A stretch of 64,000 nt of DNA from Macrotis lagotis. Lineage: Eukaryota > Chordata > Mammalia > Peramelemorphia > Peramelidae. The DNA is taken from the NCBI RefSeq assembly GCF_037893015.1, contig NC_133661.1, forward strand, positions 188,254,809 through 188,318,808, given 5' to 3'. Of the stretch, positions 1 to 9,972 are shown one piece after another (positions within the stretch are counted from its first letter, which is position 1; the number at the start of each line of letters is the position of its first letter). The notes beneath the pieces were generated by a model. It was not told the DNA's origin. It searched no databases and was given only the letters and a program-made list of their open reading frames with translations. Position numbers and translations under genes: made by a program.

Positions 1-35
1 CCACTCTATCCCATGAGCCACTTAGCTGCTGAGAG
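1..35 (-). repeat. SINE head cut by the window edge
   Basis: The first bases read, on the minus strand, as the tRNA-like head of the marsupial SINE seen elsewhere in the window (GCAGCTAAGTGGC followed by a GGATAGAGTGG-like stretch). The rest of the copy lies outside the window. Confidence 0.55.
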
Positions 36-385
36 ATGTCCACACCTGAATGGATCTTACTCTTGCTATAAATTCGTTCTTCATATTCTTTGGAAGATAT
101 CTTTCTGAATCCAGAAGGGAATTCTAACTTGATAAGATTTTTCCTACCTCTTCACATCCTCCTTCCACACTGTTTGTCTTTGCTTTTGGAAAGTACACAT
201 AATATTCACTAATATTCCACTTAAAGTGCTATGTGTTACTCATGAACTCACTATCACTTTGTTTTGTTTCTGACAATAACGGACTATCTTCTCAGGATAA
301 TGATGATAACTCATAAATATGTAGTATTGAATGGCAGCAAAGCACTTAATATATTATTCTTTTCTTAAATGTATCCTCTTCATTT
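36..385. other. AT-rich intergenic stretch, nothing recognised
   Basis: I see no open frame, RNA gene or known repeat here. Confidence 0.5.
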
Positions 386-1060
386 ATAGTGACTTTCTTA
401 TTTTCAAAGAATTCAGGAATTTAACTGTCTACTTTAAGTTGAATAAGTATAGTTGTCAAAGTCACTTATGAAATATTAAAATAGAAAAGAATGACTGACA
501 CTATATTCCTTACAAAGTTCTGGCCTAGATCTTTGTCTAACGAAGTACCAGTTAACATTCTAATAACTCCCAATGCAAGTATTCTTCAGGGTTGAATTAT
601 TCCCAAATGACCACAGCACATTTTCTATCAGGTAACAATAAAGCATGGGAAACTAGAAATCCAGGGGGAGGCACAAAAGGAGAATGGATATTTGAAAGCA
701 AACTCATCAGCAATCAATTAAATGTGAGAGGAAAAACCATAGCTTCAGAACAGAGCCAGCTATTCTATAAGAGGCCATCAGGAGACAAATGGAAGAATTA
801 TTATTTCTGGTCATCTTTTACATATATTAGAAATACACTTGCAGAAAAGAAATAGTAAGTAGCAGAATGAGGGCATGTCTTCTGATTTAGGATGCTTTGG
901 GATGGAGGTCAGAGATACTGCAGAGAAAGCTTTATATGTGGGTATATAGCTTAAATAGGTAATTGAGGTGTGATTTCAGGGGTCTTTTCTAGATGCCCCT
1001 ATTTTTGTCAACATACAAACATCTCCTTTTAGTACTCAGAATTACTTTTATAGAATTTTA
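386..1060 (+). repeat. Distal upstream block of the OR4N tandem duplication, copy A
   Basis: This non-coding block aligns with 20945-21650. Shared anchors include CTAATAA.TCCCA.TGCAAGTATTCTTCAGGG, TTGAA..CAAACTCAT and GATG..CCTA..TTTGT. It lies about 5 kb upstream of the first OR4N coding exon, as its partner lies about 6 kb upstream of the second. Olfactory receptor genes commonly have untranslated 5' exons several kb upstream, so the block may hold a promoter and first exon. A possible splice donor (CAG then GTAACA) sits near 631, but it is weak. The short open frame at 592-855 has no protein-like character and I do not call it a gene. Confidence 0.5.
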
Positions 1061-1270
1061 TAAGATACTGAATGTAAAAACTGAAGTTTCTGAAGTGCAG
1101 AGAAGTAAGAGAGAGACAGTTAAATATTTAATTTGAGACTTGCAGAACTGGGTATTTTGACTCCAATTCCACTGCTTCTTTCAATACATAAAAATTTTGT
1201 AATTGTGTCATGTACTACTTTTGTCATTGGAAACCATTTCAGACCAGTGTTTTAAAATTCTTAAATTAAA
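1061..1270. other. Short intergenic stretch, nothing recognised
   Basis: AT-rich sequence without coding or repeat signal that I can name. Confidence 0.4.
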
Positions 1271-1274
1271 AATT

Positions 1275-1570
1275 ATCTGGAGTCAAGAGGACCCGAGTTC
1301 AAATTTTACCTCATTGCCTTACAAAAAAACCTAAACAACAACAACAACAACAAAAAAAAAACACAAAAGGGGCAGCTAGGTGGCATAGTGGATAAAGCAC
1401 TGGCCCTGGAGTCAGGAGTACCTGGGTTCAAATCTGGTCTCATACACTTAATAATTACCTAGCTGTGTGGCCTTGGGCAAGCCACTTAACCCCATTTGCC
1501 TTGCAAAAAAACCTAAACAAATTTTACCTCAGATGCTAACTAACTCTATCATCCTGCTCAAATGCCATCC
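1275..1570 (+). repeat. Older SINE interrupted by a younger SINE insertion
   Basis: The outer element reads CTGGAGTCAAGAGGACCCGAG up to about 1313 and resumes at 1518 with GATGCTAACTAACTCTATCATC, which is the body of an older tRNA-type SINE. The interruption is flanked by the same 14 bases, CAAATTTTACCTCA, at 1300-1313 and 1518-1531. That is a target-site duplication and dates the inner insertion after the outer one. Confidence 0.75.
1314..1517 (+). mobile_element. Inserted SINE with an extra SINE tail in front
   Basis: Between the duplicated target sites lies first a 3' SINE tail (TTGCCTTACAAAAAAACC and an AAC-rich run, 1314-1368). A full-length SINE follows: head at 1369, box-B-like GGTTCAAATC near 1426, CACTTAATAATTACC, and the tail TTGCAAAAAAACCTAAA. 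A single pair of target repeats around both pieces suggests that a dimeric or read-through transcript was inserted in one event. Confidence 0.7.
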
Positions 1571-2154
1571 CTACAGAAAAATGAAATGAATTAAATAAAT
1601 GGAATTACTCCAGAAACCAATTATTAAAATGCATTTATCAAAATAATAAAAAAATAAATTCACAGCCTCCAGGTTAACAATCTTTGTGATACAAACAAAA
1701 ATCCTAGTAGCAAAAGTGGTACAGGGCTAGCAGTAGTAGATTTTTACATTTTTTTCTCTGATGACCACTGAAAACCTCCCCTCCCCTACTGAACCAGGGC
1801 AGAAGAGAAGCCTCCTCATTGCAAGCAGACCTGGGGATGGGGGAGTTTGTGTTTGACTCATCACTCTCGGGATCGCATTGCAAAGCTATTGCATATTTGT
1901 CTATGTGCATAAGATACTTGTTTATAACAAGTTTATCCTTGCTTTTTAAATGGATGGAGAGCTCTGGTGACTACTCCTTGAGACCCTTAGTCACAGAATA
2001 AGGTAAAACGATGTTGAATGGAAGAAGACAAGTGAATCAAAAATAGAGTGAATAGAAATTGAAAGTGGGGACAGGAAAATAGGGGGTAGATAATGGGTAG
2101 AGTGGCAAGGTAAAGTGGAAGAAATTATAGTTTTTGTACTCATAATACTTCAGT
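1571..2154. other. Intergenic stretch with weak overlapping open frames
   Basis: Frames of 60-68 codons occur on both strands around 1704-2001. They overlap each other, show no recognisable domain, and are probably chance. Confidence 0.45.
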
Positions 2155-2281
2155 TTCCACCTTATTCAGTGACATTACTGAACTTCAGTTTCCTTGTCAG
2201 TAAAATAGTAGAGTTGATCAGATATACTCTGGATCTGATATTCTGTTCTTTAATAACATCTAATATTGAATTTTTCTTATT
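2155..2281 (+). repeat. SINE/MIR-like 3' part
   Basis: The phrase CTTCAGTTTCCTTGTCAGTAAAATAGTAGAGTTGATCAGAT matches in form the 'CTCAGTTTCCTCATCTGTAAAATG' stretch of tRNA-type and MIR SINEs. Only the 3' half is visible before the pyrimidine tract. Confidence 0.45.
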
Positions 2282-2590
<309 letters not shown>

Positions 2591-2599
2591 TGCAAGTTC

Positions 2600-2840
2600 A
2601 ATTAAATCCTTAAAGTCTTAGTTTCCTCATCAGTAAAACAATTGTAGAGGCAATGTGATGAAATGGAAAGCTTGTCAATTTTTTAATCAGAGGACTTGGT
2701 GTCAGATCTCACTTTTGACATTTCATACCTTTAAAATCATGATAAAGTCACTTGACCTCTCTAGACTTTAGCCTTTTCCAACTCTAAATCTATGATCTAA
2801 TTGCCTCTTTCAGTTCTAGTTCTATGATGCTTAGATGGGT
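2600..2840 (+). repeat. Old SINE/MIR-like repeat
   Basis: It contains AGTCACTTGACCTCTCTAGACTTTAG and CAACTCTAAATCTATGATCTAATTG in fragments matching the 3' part of old tRNA-type SINEs. A head-like GGCAATGTGATGAAATGGAAAG is near 2650. Confidence 0.5.
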
Positions 2841-3600
2841 AGAACTCTTAGTGAAGAAACTCCTTCTACCAATGAAAACCATTAATTTCTTTTTAGTTTA
2901 AATTATTAAAACATTGCCTGGAACAAAGTTTAGTAACTCAATCACAGAGTTAGTATGTGTTAGAGACATGAGTTGAAAACAGGCAAGTATGAATTCATAG
3001 TACCATGTTCACAAATGTTGACTGTCATTATTTTTTCAAAATTTCACAACTATTATGACCTAGAATGTCAGGATTTTATGAAGATTTCCCAGAAATTATT
3101 TTCAGTTTCTCTCTCATTTCTCCACACTCCTTTTACATATACACTCCATTTTCCAGAATTGACCACTGAGATGTTAATGGCTTCTTTCTTCCTCTATAAT
3201 ACATTTAACGCTAAAAATATTTCATACAATGGGGTAGCATTTTGTCTGTTCAAGGCTGTTTGGTACATATATCAAGGCCATATCCAAAATCTAATTGTTC
3301 CCATAATAACTTGGGCTCTTCTTATTTTGGGAAAGTTTAATGTCTAGCAGAATACTATTTCCACTTCTAAACCATGTATATGAAAGATTAACCATCAATT
3401 GGTGCATTACCTAAGGTTATAGAAATTAGTTCTACTACCCTCCCTTCCCACTCCCCTCCCCTTAGTGGCAACAGTCTAGTGAAAGTTGTACATATACATT
3501 TGTATTTAAATATATTTTCACATTAATTATTCCATTTATGAAGAATTAGGTCTAAAGGGAAATAAAAAGGTAGTCCTAGATCTCTTAACTGATGTGAGTT
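2841..3600. other. Intergenic; short block shared with the second OR4N unit
   Basis: Mostly unremarkable. Bases about 3538-3590 resemble 23625-23690 (AAGAATT..GTCTAA, then a TTAGATCTCT stretch), consistent with the same tandem duplication that carries the OR4N genes. The 124-codon frame at 2973-3347 shows no domain and I do not call it. Confidence 0.4.
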
Positions 3601-3639
3601 GCTGCATAAATCTTAATTTGGCCATTCACTTTAAAATGA

Positions 3640-3820
3640 GGTACACAGGTCTCCAAAATACTCATAGACCCCTTCCTGAACCCCATTATTTGTTGTCTTG
3701 CTCCACAAGAATACAAACTCCTTGAAATAAGGGATTGTCATGCTCATTTGCTTGTATTTTGTTTCAGTAGCACTTAGATCAGTATTGGGCTCAAAATCTA
3801 TGCTTAATAAATGACCTCTT
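3640..3820 (+). repeat. L2-type LINE 3' end
   Basis: The run ACAAACTCCTTGAAATAAGGGATTGTC, then GTAGCACTTAGATCAGTATT and CTTAATAAATGACC, has the order of the L2 3' terminus ('AAGCTCCTTGAGGGCAGGGACTGTC ... TTAATAAATG'). Confidence 0.6.
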
Positions 3821-4234
3821 TGTTTATATTTCTGTCTGTCTACCTTTCTCTGTCTCTTTGTCTCTCTCTCTCTCCCCCCCCTCCTCTGTTTTATAAAACT
3901 GAAAAATCTTAACACTAGAAGGGCAAAGTAGAAAGCACAGAAATTTTGACGTTCCATTACTATTGTGCATATATTTATCTACTTATTTGACCCTAAAAAT
4001 ATCTCTGTGAAGATGGATGCATAGGAAATTTACAGATCTCAATTTCATAGATGAAGAATGGGATAGACTATCTGAGAGGAAGAAGGAGGATAGAAGTACT
4101 TCTATTTTATTGGGTTTGTAGATCATTTAGCTGGGAACAGAGCATCTTTGAACTGAAGTGACTTGATGAATGTCACATTATCTTGATGGAGGTATAGTAA
4201 TTATGGAATTAATCTTGAACTCATTTTCTGCGTG

Positions 4235-4460
4235 TGCTGAATATTATTATTATTATTATTTTAGTTAAAATAGGACTTAAGAAAATAAAATTTAGAGAAG
4301 GAAGAGCACTTCCAGATCCATCAGTTTAATCATTTAATTTTACATATGAGGAAATTTCAATCCAGAGATTAAGTGACTTGTCTAAGGACACACCAAAACA
4401 ATGTAGAAGTGGAATTTGAAACTACATCCTTTCACTTAGTAAAAAGTCTATGCAGATGGT
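4235..4460 (-). repeat. TAT microsatellite and MIR-like fragment
   Basis: A short ATT/TAT run (4243-4262) is followed by TTTTACATATGAGGAAATTTCAATCCAGAGATTAAGTGACTTG in pieces. This is the minus-strand form of the MIR/tRNA-SINE 3' half (GAGGAAACTGAGG..AGAG..TTAAGTGACTTG). Confidence 0.45.
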
Positions 4461-4948
4461 TAGGATACAAGAACACTAGATATATCCTAAAAAGAAACCA
4501 AGATAGGGAGTCAAGGATCTAAATGCAAAATTTGGAGATCTGAGACTGGGAAGGGAAGCAGAATCAAGAAAATTTATAATAACAGTATAACTGAAGTCAA
4601 ATTTAGTATTTGTCATAAAAATTTTTGCTCTGCATGTGCCAATTCCAGAGTTTGGGTTTCCCAAAGTTCGAAGTTGGGAAAGGGGAGTAGTGGACATAGA
4701 GAAGTGCAGATTCTGACAAGGTATATAGTAGCAGTGGTGGTGGGAACAATCACTAAGTTTCAGAGTTTAAAAGGGGCTTATAAGTCATCTATTTTAGTTG
4801 GTATCCAATACTACATCTCTAAAAAGTGGGTATCCTGCTTTTGCTTTGTGACTTCCAATGAAAGAAAAGACATTAAATTTTGAGAAAACAAAACAAAACA
4901 AAAAACTAAAACAAAACAAATAACAATTCCACTATTGGAGAATTATGT

Positions 4949-5215
4949 TAGGTGTAGCTAGGGAGTCAGTGGAAAGTATTTAACTTGGAGTTCAGGAAGA
5001 TGTCATTCCATAAATTGCCTCAAACACTTACTATCTGTGTGATCTTAGGCAAATCACATAAATATTCTCTTGGTCTGTTTCTTTGTATATAAAATAGGTA
5101 TAAGAACTAATCTCCTATGTCATTGTGAGATAAAATGAGAAAATACTTGTAAAGGATTTTGTAAACCTTAAAAACACCTTATAAGTGCTAGGCATAATTA
5201 TAATTAAGATAACAA
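4949..5215 (+). repeat. Old full-length tRNA-type SINE
   Basis: The head GTAGCTAGGGAGTCAGTGGAAAG is followed by TTGGAGTTCAGGAAGA, CACTTACTATCTGTGTGATC, an AAATAGGTATAAGAAC stretch and AAATACTTGTAAAGGATTTTGTAAACCTTAAA. That is the order of the older marsupial SINE class ending in 'GCAAACCTTAAAGCGCTATATAAATG'. Confidence 0.65.
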
Positions 5216-5284
5216 AAAATAAACAACTATAATAAATTAATTCTATACATTGAAACATCCTTCTTTTTGTCTTTAAAAATCATT

Positions 5285-5735
5285 CTTATAATGACCTTTT
5301 TCTACCTTTCCAGATTTTTTTTGTCCTGATTCCTTCTCACATATTTTTCAAATCAATGGGCTCCTTATTGTTTCTCACATTGAATTATCCATCTGCCTTT
5401 TCTGGGTATTTTATGCATTGTTCTCTCATGTTTAGAAACCTCTTCCACTTATTTCTATATTTCCTGGCTTTTTTATGTGACAGTTTAAATCTTTCTGCAG
5501 GATGCCTCTCCTAATCCCTTTTAAATATCAGTGTCTTTCCTCTGCTAATTACCTCCAATTTATTATGTATCTATCTTGTTTGTACAAATTTGTTTATATA
5601 CTGTCTTCTCTATTAGACTGCAAACCTCTTGATAAAATGGATTGTCTTTTATGTTTTTTTTAAACCTTTGTATTTGCCTGGCACATTATAGATGGCTCAT
5701 AAATACTTGGTACCTGACTGTCTCTTACAACTTCA
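5285..5735 (+). repeat. L2-type LINE 3' region
   Basis: Sequence order matches the L2 3' end: a GGCTCCTTATTGTTTCTCACATTG stretch, GCCTCTCCTAATCCC, TTGTTTGTACAAATTTGTTTATATACTGTCTTC, TTAGACTGCAAACCTCTTGATAAAATGG, GCCTGGCACATTATAG and CATAAATACTTGGT. It lies about 200 bases before the OR4N exon and may be in the gene's last intron. Confidence 0.7.
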
Positions 5736-5905
5736 CACATTGAGCCAGTTCTGTCTTCTGAGAAACAAATAATAATTTTCCAGAGTTGGAAACAAGGGTG
5801 GTAAAACAGACTTCCTATCTTATACCTAGATTATCATTATAATTTAAATACCATTAATTTTAAAGAAATGCTATAGAATGGGAAGAAGGTTCTGAAGTAA
5901 CTATG

Positions 5906-5943
5906 ATAACTTTGCATTCCTCAGTATTCTCTAGGTTGAGTAG
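5906..5943 (+). promoter_or_regulatory. Probable 3' splice site before the OR4N copy A coding exon
   Basis: A pyrimidine-rich run ends in TTCTCTAG (AG at 5933-5934), nine bases before the start codon. The same position in the second OR4N copy is TTCCCCAG, and both are followed by GTTGAGYAGATG. Conservation of AG plus the short leader between diverged copies supports a coding exon spliced to an upstream non-coding exon, the usual olfactory receptor structure. Confidence 0.65.
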
Positions 5944-6876
5944 ATGGAGATAGAGAACAACACAGTGACTGAATTCATTCTTCTGGGTTTAACTCATTCC
6001 CAAGAGATACAACTTTTGGTCTTTGTTCTGATTTTCTCATTCTACATGGTCATCCTTCCTGGGAACCTTCTTATCATCATCACCATTAGATCGGATCCTG
6101 CTCTCACAGCACCTCTGTATTTCTTCCTGGGCAACCTGGCTTTCTTGGATGCTTCTTATTCTTTCATTGTAGCCCCAAAGATGCTGGTAGATTTCATGTA
6201 TGAGAAGAAGACCATTTCTTATCAAGGATGCATCACTCAGCTCTTCTTCTTACATTTCCTTGGAGTAGGTGAGATGTTCCTTCTTGTGGTGATGGCCTTT
6301 GACCGCTATATTGCAATCTGCCAACCCTTACGCTATGCAACCATCATGAACCGCCAAGTCTGTTATGTGCTGCTGTTAGCTCTCTGGGTTGGGGGTTTTG
6401 CCCACTCTATTGTGCAGGTAGCTCTTATTGTTCGCTTGCCTTTCTGTGGCCCAAACCAACTGGACAACTTCTTCTGTGATGTCCCACAGATCATCAAGCT
6501 GGCCTGCACTGACACCTTTGTGGTGGAACTCCTGATGGTGTCCAATAGTGGACTGCTTACACTTCTATGCTTTCTGGGTTTACTCACATCCTATGCAGTC
6601 ATCCTTTTTCGGGTTAGAGGATCTTCTTCTGAGGGCAAGAATAAGGCTTTATCCACTTGTACCACCCACGTAATCATTGTGTTTCTCATGTTTGGACCTG
6701 CCATTTTTATTTACACCCGCCCTTTTAGGACATTCTCAGCTGACAAAGTGGTTGCTCTCTTTCATACTGTTATTTTTCCTTTGCTGAATCCAGTGATTTA
6801 TACCCTTAGAAACCAGGAAGTGAAGGCCTCTATGCGGAAGTTGCTGAATAGGCAGGTCATTTGTGGAGGAGAATAA
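5944..6876 (+). CDS. OR4N-like: Olfactory receptor, family 4 subfamily N-like (copy A)
   Basis: An intact single-exon class A receptor of 310 residues, the usual length for the family. It should act at the cilia of olfactory neurons, binding odorants and signalling through a Golf-type G protein. Visible hallmarks are an N-glycosylation site at Asn5 (NNT), seven hydrophobic segments, [14 protein letters not shown] in TM2, Cys96 paired with Cys178 or a neighbour in the second extracellular loop (Cys168, 178, 188), [10 protein letters not shown] at 117-126 after TM3, KALSTC at 234-239 before TM6, and NPVIYTLRN at 282-290 in TM7. The whole chain closely resembles human OR4N2/OR4N4/OR4N5 as I remember them. 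The first ATG after the splice acceptor gives the standard short N-terminus. It is about 95% identical to the copy at 27062-27991, and the differences cluster in the first 60 residues. The ligand is unknown. I see no inactivating change. Confidence 0.95.
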   Translation: MEIENNTVTEFILLGLTHSQEIQLLVFVLIFSFYMVILPGNLLIIITIRSDPALTAPLYFFLGNLAFLDASYSFIVAPKMLVDFMYEKKTISYQGCITQLFFLHFLGVGEMFLLVVMAFDRYIAICQPLRYATIMNRQVCYVLLLALWVGGFAHSIVQVALIVRLPFCGPNQLDNFFCDVPQIIKLACTDTFVVELLMVSNSGLLTLLCFLGLLTSYAVILFRVRGSSSEGKNKALSTCTTHVIIVFLMFGPAIFIYTRPFRTFSADKVVALFHTVIFPLLNPVIYTLRNQEVKASMRKLLNRQVICGGE

Positions 6877-6878
6877 AG
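6869..6878 (+). promoter_or_regulatory. AATAAA overlapping the OR4N copy A stop codon
   Basis: The stop codon TAA is embedded in GAATAAAG, giving a canonical poly(A) hexamer exactly at the end of the coding frame. The second copy has GAATGAAG here, so the hexamer is not conserved and may be chance. Confidence 0.25.
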
Positions 6879-7215
6879 AATGTGCATCCCTCAAGATATT
6901 CTCAGCTAGGATTCATTCAATATCATCATGCCCTCTATTAATTTGCTAAAGAAAATGTATTTCAGGAGAGGACACAGGGTTATAAAACTGGAGTATACTA
7001 GAGAATGTCACATTCATGGTTCAACCTCCTATAAAAGAGAATTGGTGACAAATACTTGGGAAGGGGAAGGAGAGAGGAAACTGGTAAATTTATTTGTTAA
7101 GTATGACATGGACGCAACTCTCTGTTTTGGGGAAGATTGTGGCAATTCTTAAGAAGATATTTTAAATACTAGCTAAGAGTTCTACCTATTTTAGAAGGTA
7201 TTCATATTAGTAGAA
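6877..7215 (+). other. 3' flank/UTR shared by the two OR4N copies
   Basis: This stretch aligns with 27992-28320: CCCTCT/CCTTCT then ATTAATTTGCT, a later GAGAATG, GGAAACTG.TAAATTT and GAAGATTGT.GCAATT. It is diverged at the level expected of old non-coding DNA and much more so than the coding centre. It includes the probable 3' untranslated region. Confidence 0.6.
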
Positions 7216-7510
7216 TGAGTTCATATTATAAAGTATCATGACATATTAAATTTGATATCAGCACATCTTGTGATCAAATCCAATTGTGATGGTTATTATC
7301 TGTTATATTATAATGATTATTATCATCAAAACAATTTCTGGTGGTTATTATCACCAACAGGCGATGGACAAGTCATTTACTTTCTGTGAACCTTAATTTT
7401 TCCAACTGTAATATAAAGATACAATCATTAGCATTTGCTTTACGTAGTTCTGATGATCAAAAGAGACAAGGTAGGCAAAATAATTTGAAAACTTCCAAAT
7501 AAATTTGTCT
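7216..7510 (+). repeat. MIR/SINE-like remnant
   Basis: GACAAGTCATTTACTTTCTG, CCAACTGTAATATAAAGA and AAAATAATTTGAAAACTTCCAAATAA follow the order of an old tRNA-type SINE. A related remnant lies at 28850-29080 beside the second OR4N copy, so it may predate the duplication. Confidence 0.4.
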
Positions 7511-7975
7511 TCCTCTTCTTCCTCCTTCTTATCACTGTCCTCTTTTTGTCATCAGATGTGAGATGGTGCCAGTTAGTTGGTAACACAGTGGCTAAGTTCT
7601 TGCAACTGCAAATTTAGATAAATGAAACATTATGAGATCACAAATATCATATGTTAAATCTAATTTATAATGAAAAGTGGAATTACATATAAAGACAAAA
7701 AATTAAACTCACTGTGATTAGATGTCAATGTCTTCTATTACAAAGAATAATATCTCTGGAATCAGAAGATTCATATTCCAAGTCTACTATTTGCTATTCA
7801 GAGGTGACTTAGACCAAGTCAAGCACTTGACTTGCAGTCAATCCAAGTCTCAGGAATTAACATTTGTTAAGTTGAGGATAGCAACATTAGTAATGTTTTA
7901 TTGAAATTATTTGTTTTTTATACCACAGCTGTTTTTTTAATAAAATTACCCCTCATTTATAACAAATAAAAATCA
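7511..7975. other. Intergenic, nothing recognised
   Basis: AT-rich. The 60-codon frame at 7722-7904 has no protein-like features. Confidence 0.4.
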
Positions 7976-7984
7976 TTAGGTAAA

Positions 7985-8070
7985 ACTGATATATAATCAA
8001 TCAACCAATCAATGAACATTTATTAAGTACCTCCTATGCACCAAGAATAGTGTTAAATGCTTTTCTGATG
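7985..8070 (+). repeat. Ancient interspersed repeat fragment (AACATTTATTAAGTACCTCC type)
   Basis: The phrase AATGAACATTTATTAAGTACC followed by TATGCACCAAGAATAGTGTT is the common old mammalian repeat motif 'CATTTATTAAGTGCCTACTATGTGCCAGGCACTGTGCTAAG'. I am unsure of the family. Confidence 0.5.
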
Positions 8071-8535
8071 ATGGAGTCATTATTTTACTATTATGCCATA
8101 CCCCATATCTTTATATGGAGAAAAGACATGGGTCTTTTATTATTTGAACATTAAGGCAACACCTATTATTTGCCTTTTCTCTCTCCTATCTGTACCTCCA
8201 CTGCCCAGTTCTTATTATGTTCTAGATGCCAATTCTCATCTAGATTCCTCATCAGCGAGGAAGCAATCCTAAAACCATGCTTAACTAGAACTAGCAGGCT
8301 TCTACCCAACAGTGGTTGGTTGGGGACATGACTATTCACATTGCTGAAAAGAACAGGGAGTTGCTAATTGCTGTATTCTTGGAAAGATCATAGAACATTG
8401 GGCCTTACCATCTCATAAAAATTGTCTTAGCTTCTTCCCTACTGCGATGCTCACTAAAATTAGGCACATTGCCATCTTCCTAAACTGACTTTTACTGCTA
8501 CCCTAAAGTTAAAGTCTCATAGATAGTTGTATTGC
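8071..8535. other. Intergenic, nothing recognised
   Basis: No coding frame or repeat that I can name. Confidence 0.4.
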
Positions 8536-8539
8536 TGTT

Positions 8540-8640
8540 TAGAAAGTGAGTTTCTTGAGAACTGAGACTGTGATGCTTTTTCCTTGGTATCCCTCATGTT
8601 TGACTTATAATAAGTGTTTAATAAATTCTTCTCTATTCCA
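8540..8640 (+). repeat. L2-type 3' end fragment
   Basis: GTTTCTTGAGAACTGAGACTGTGATG and AATAAGTGTTTAATAAATTC follow the L2 3' terminal order. Confidence 0.45.
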
Positions 8641-8664
8641 GTTCACTCAGTTAAAGGTCCTTCA

Positions 8665-8698
8665 CACACACACATACACACACACACACGAAAACACA
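8665..8698 (+). repeat. CA microsatellite
   Basis: CACACACACATACACACACACACAC-type run, about 30 bases. Confidence 0.9.
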
Positions 8699-8749
8699 TT
8701 TGTTAAGTTCTGCTCTATATGCTGGATGCTGCCTTATATCCAGTCCATC

Positions 8750-8960
8750 TTGGTGTGGTTCATAGAGACTTGGACATGGAATCAGTAACATCTTAATTTT
8801 AATTATTCACAGACACTGTGTAATTCTAGGCAAACTATTGAATCTCTTCAAGTTTAATTTTCTTTATTTTACTTTACTCTGTAAAATGAAGACACCTATT
8901 TTATGAGGTTCTTAAGAAGTCAAAAAGGAATAATACACATAAAGCATGCATTTTTTCAAA
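8750..8960 (+). repeat. Old SINE/MIR-like repeat
   Basis: It runs from ACTTGGACATGGAATCAG through ACTGTGTAATTCTAGGCAAAC and CTCTGTAAAATGAAGAC to ACACATAAAGCATGCA, matching the order of old tRNA-type SINEs. Confidence 0.45.
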
Positions 8961-9394
8961 TCTTTTGATATGCTATATTCTTTTAATTAGTTTGGTAGGT
9001 CTAAATTTTCAACCATGAATTTAATGAGTGCTATAAAAGTATGAAAAAATATAACAATATTTAACTCATAATTTTCATTTATTTATCCTATTTTTAAAAT
9101 TCATAGTTCTGAGCAAGTTAACAGCTTTACAAAGGTTATTGTGTCAGAATTAATAGAATTTATGATAAAGTGTACCCTGCTTAATAACTGAAAGACTACT
9201 AGAGTTAAGGTACCTTAAAATCAATTAATCTAATTATCTCATCTTGTGGATAATTTTTAAAAAAACTTTAGGCTTAGAGAGAGTTAAAAACTTACTCTGG
9301 GTCTCTATTTTATAGAGTGTTAGAAGTGGTACCTTACACAAAATCCTCATCTTTTCATACATGGTATCCTGGCTCTATAGTTATTTTTAGAAAA
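8961..9394. other. AT-rich intergenic, nothing recognised
   Basis: No coding or named repeat signal. Confidence 0.4.
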
Positions 9395-9530
9395 ATAAAC
9401 ATTCATTACTGTTTACACACAAGGAACTGTACTAGGTGTTAAAGATAGAAATAAGAAACACCAACATAACATTGACCTGCAAGAACCCTTCTTGTGTAGA
9501 AATATTATATAAAATATAAAATGATAAAAG
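9395..9530 (+). repeat. Ancient interspersed repeat fragment
   Basis: CATTCATTACTGTTTACACACAAGGAACTGTACTAGGTGTTAAAGATA in pieces matches the same old 'GCACTGTGCTAGGTGCTGGGGATA' motif as 7985-8070, followed by a CTGCAAGAACCC stretch. Confidence 0.45.
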
Positions 9531-9721
9531 AAGAGGATAGAAAAAGACAAAAAACTCTAAAAGCATTTGAGAAGGGAGAGTTCCCAACTGGGCAATCCTT
9601 CATGGTCAGAAATGACTCTTTAAATAACTGATACTAGACCATTATTTCTTCATTTTGAAGTAATAATGTCACCTCTGTTTAAATTTACCAATAAGTTTAA
9701 TAAGCTTTATTCTAATTACAG

Positions 9722-9755
9722 ATCTATTTATTTATTTATTTTTGGAAGGTAAAGG

Positions 9756-9800
<45 letters not shown>

Positions 9801-9872
9801 CATATATATATATATAAATATAGAGAGAGACACATATAGACATATATAGATATATAGATATATAGATATAGT
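9722..9872 (+). repeat. TTTA, TA and ATAG microsatellites
   Basis: A short TTTA run is followed by about 60 bases of TA repeats with interruptions, then AGAGAGACACATATAG and several ATAGATAT units. Confidence 0.9.
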
Positions 9873-9972
9873 TATACAAGACACAGTAATCCATTAAATT
9901 TGAGGACACAGTACCAAAAAACAAAACACTTCAATTATTTCATCTGACAATCTGATTCATAGTCATGACTTC

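Noticed and set aside
592-855. 87-codon frame upstream of OR4N copy A
   Set aside because: The homologous block in the second unit does not keep the frame, and there is no protein-like pattern. The conservation looks non-coding.
1369-1515. tRNA gene suggested by box A/B-like motifs
   Set aside because: The motif belongs to the tRNA-derived head of an abundant SINE. The cloverleaf is not intact and many copies exist in the window.
2973-3347. 124-codon frame with moderate complexity
   Set aside because: No domain, no start context or splice support, and it lies in AT-rich intergenic DNA. Likely chance.
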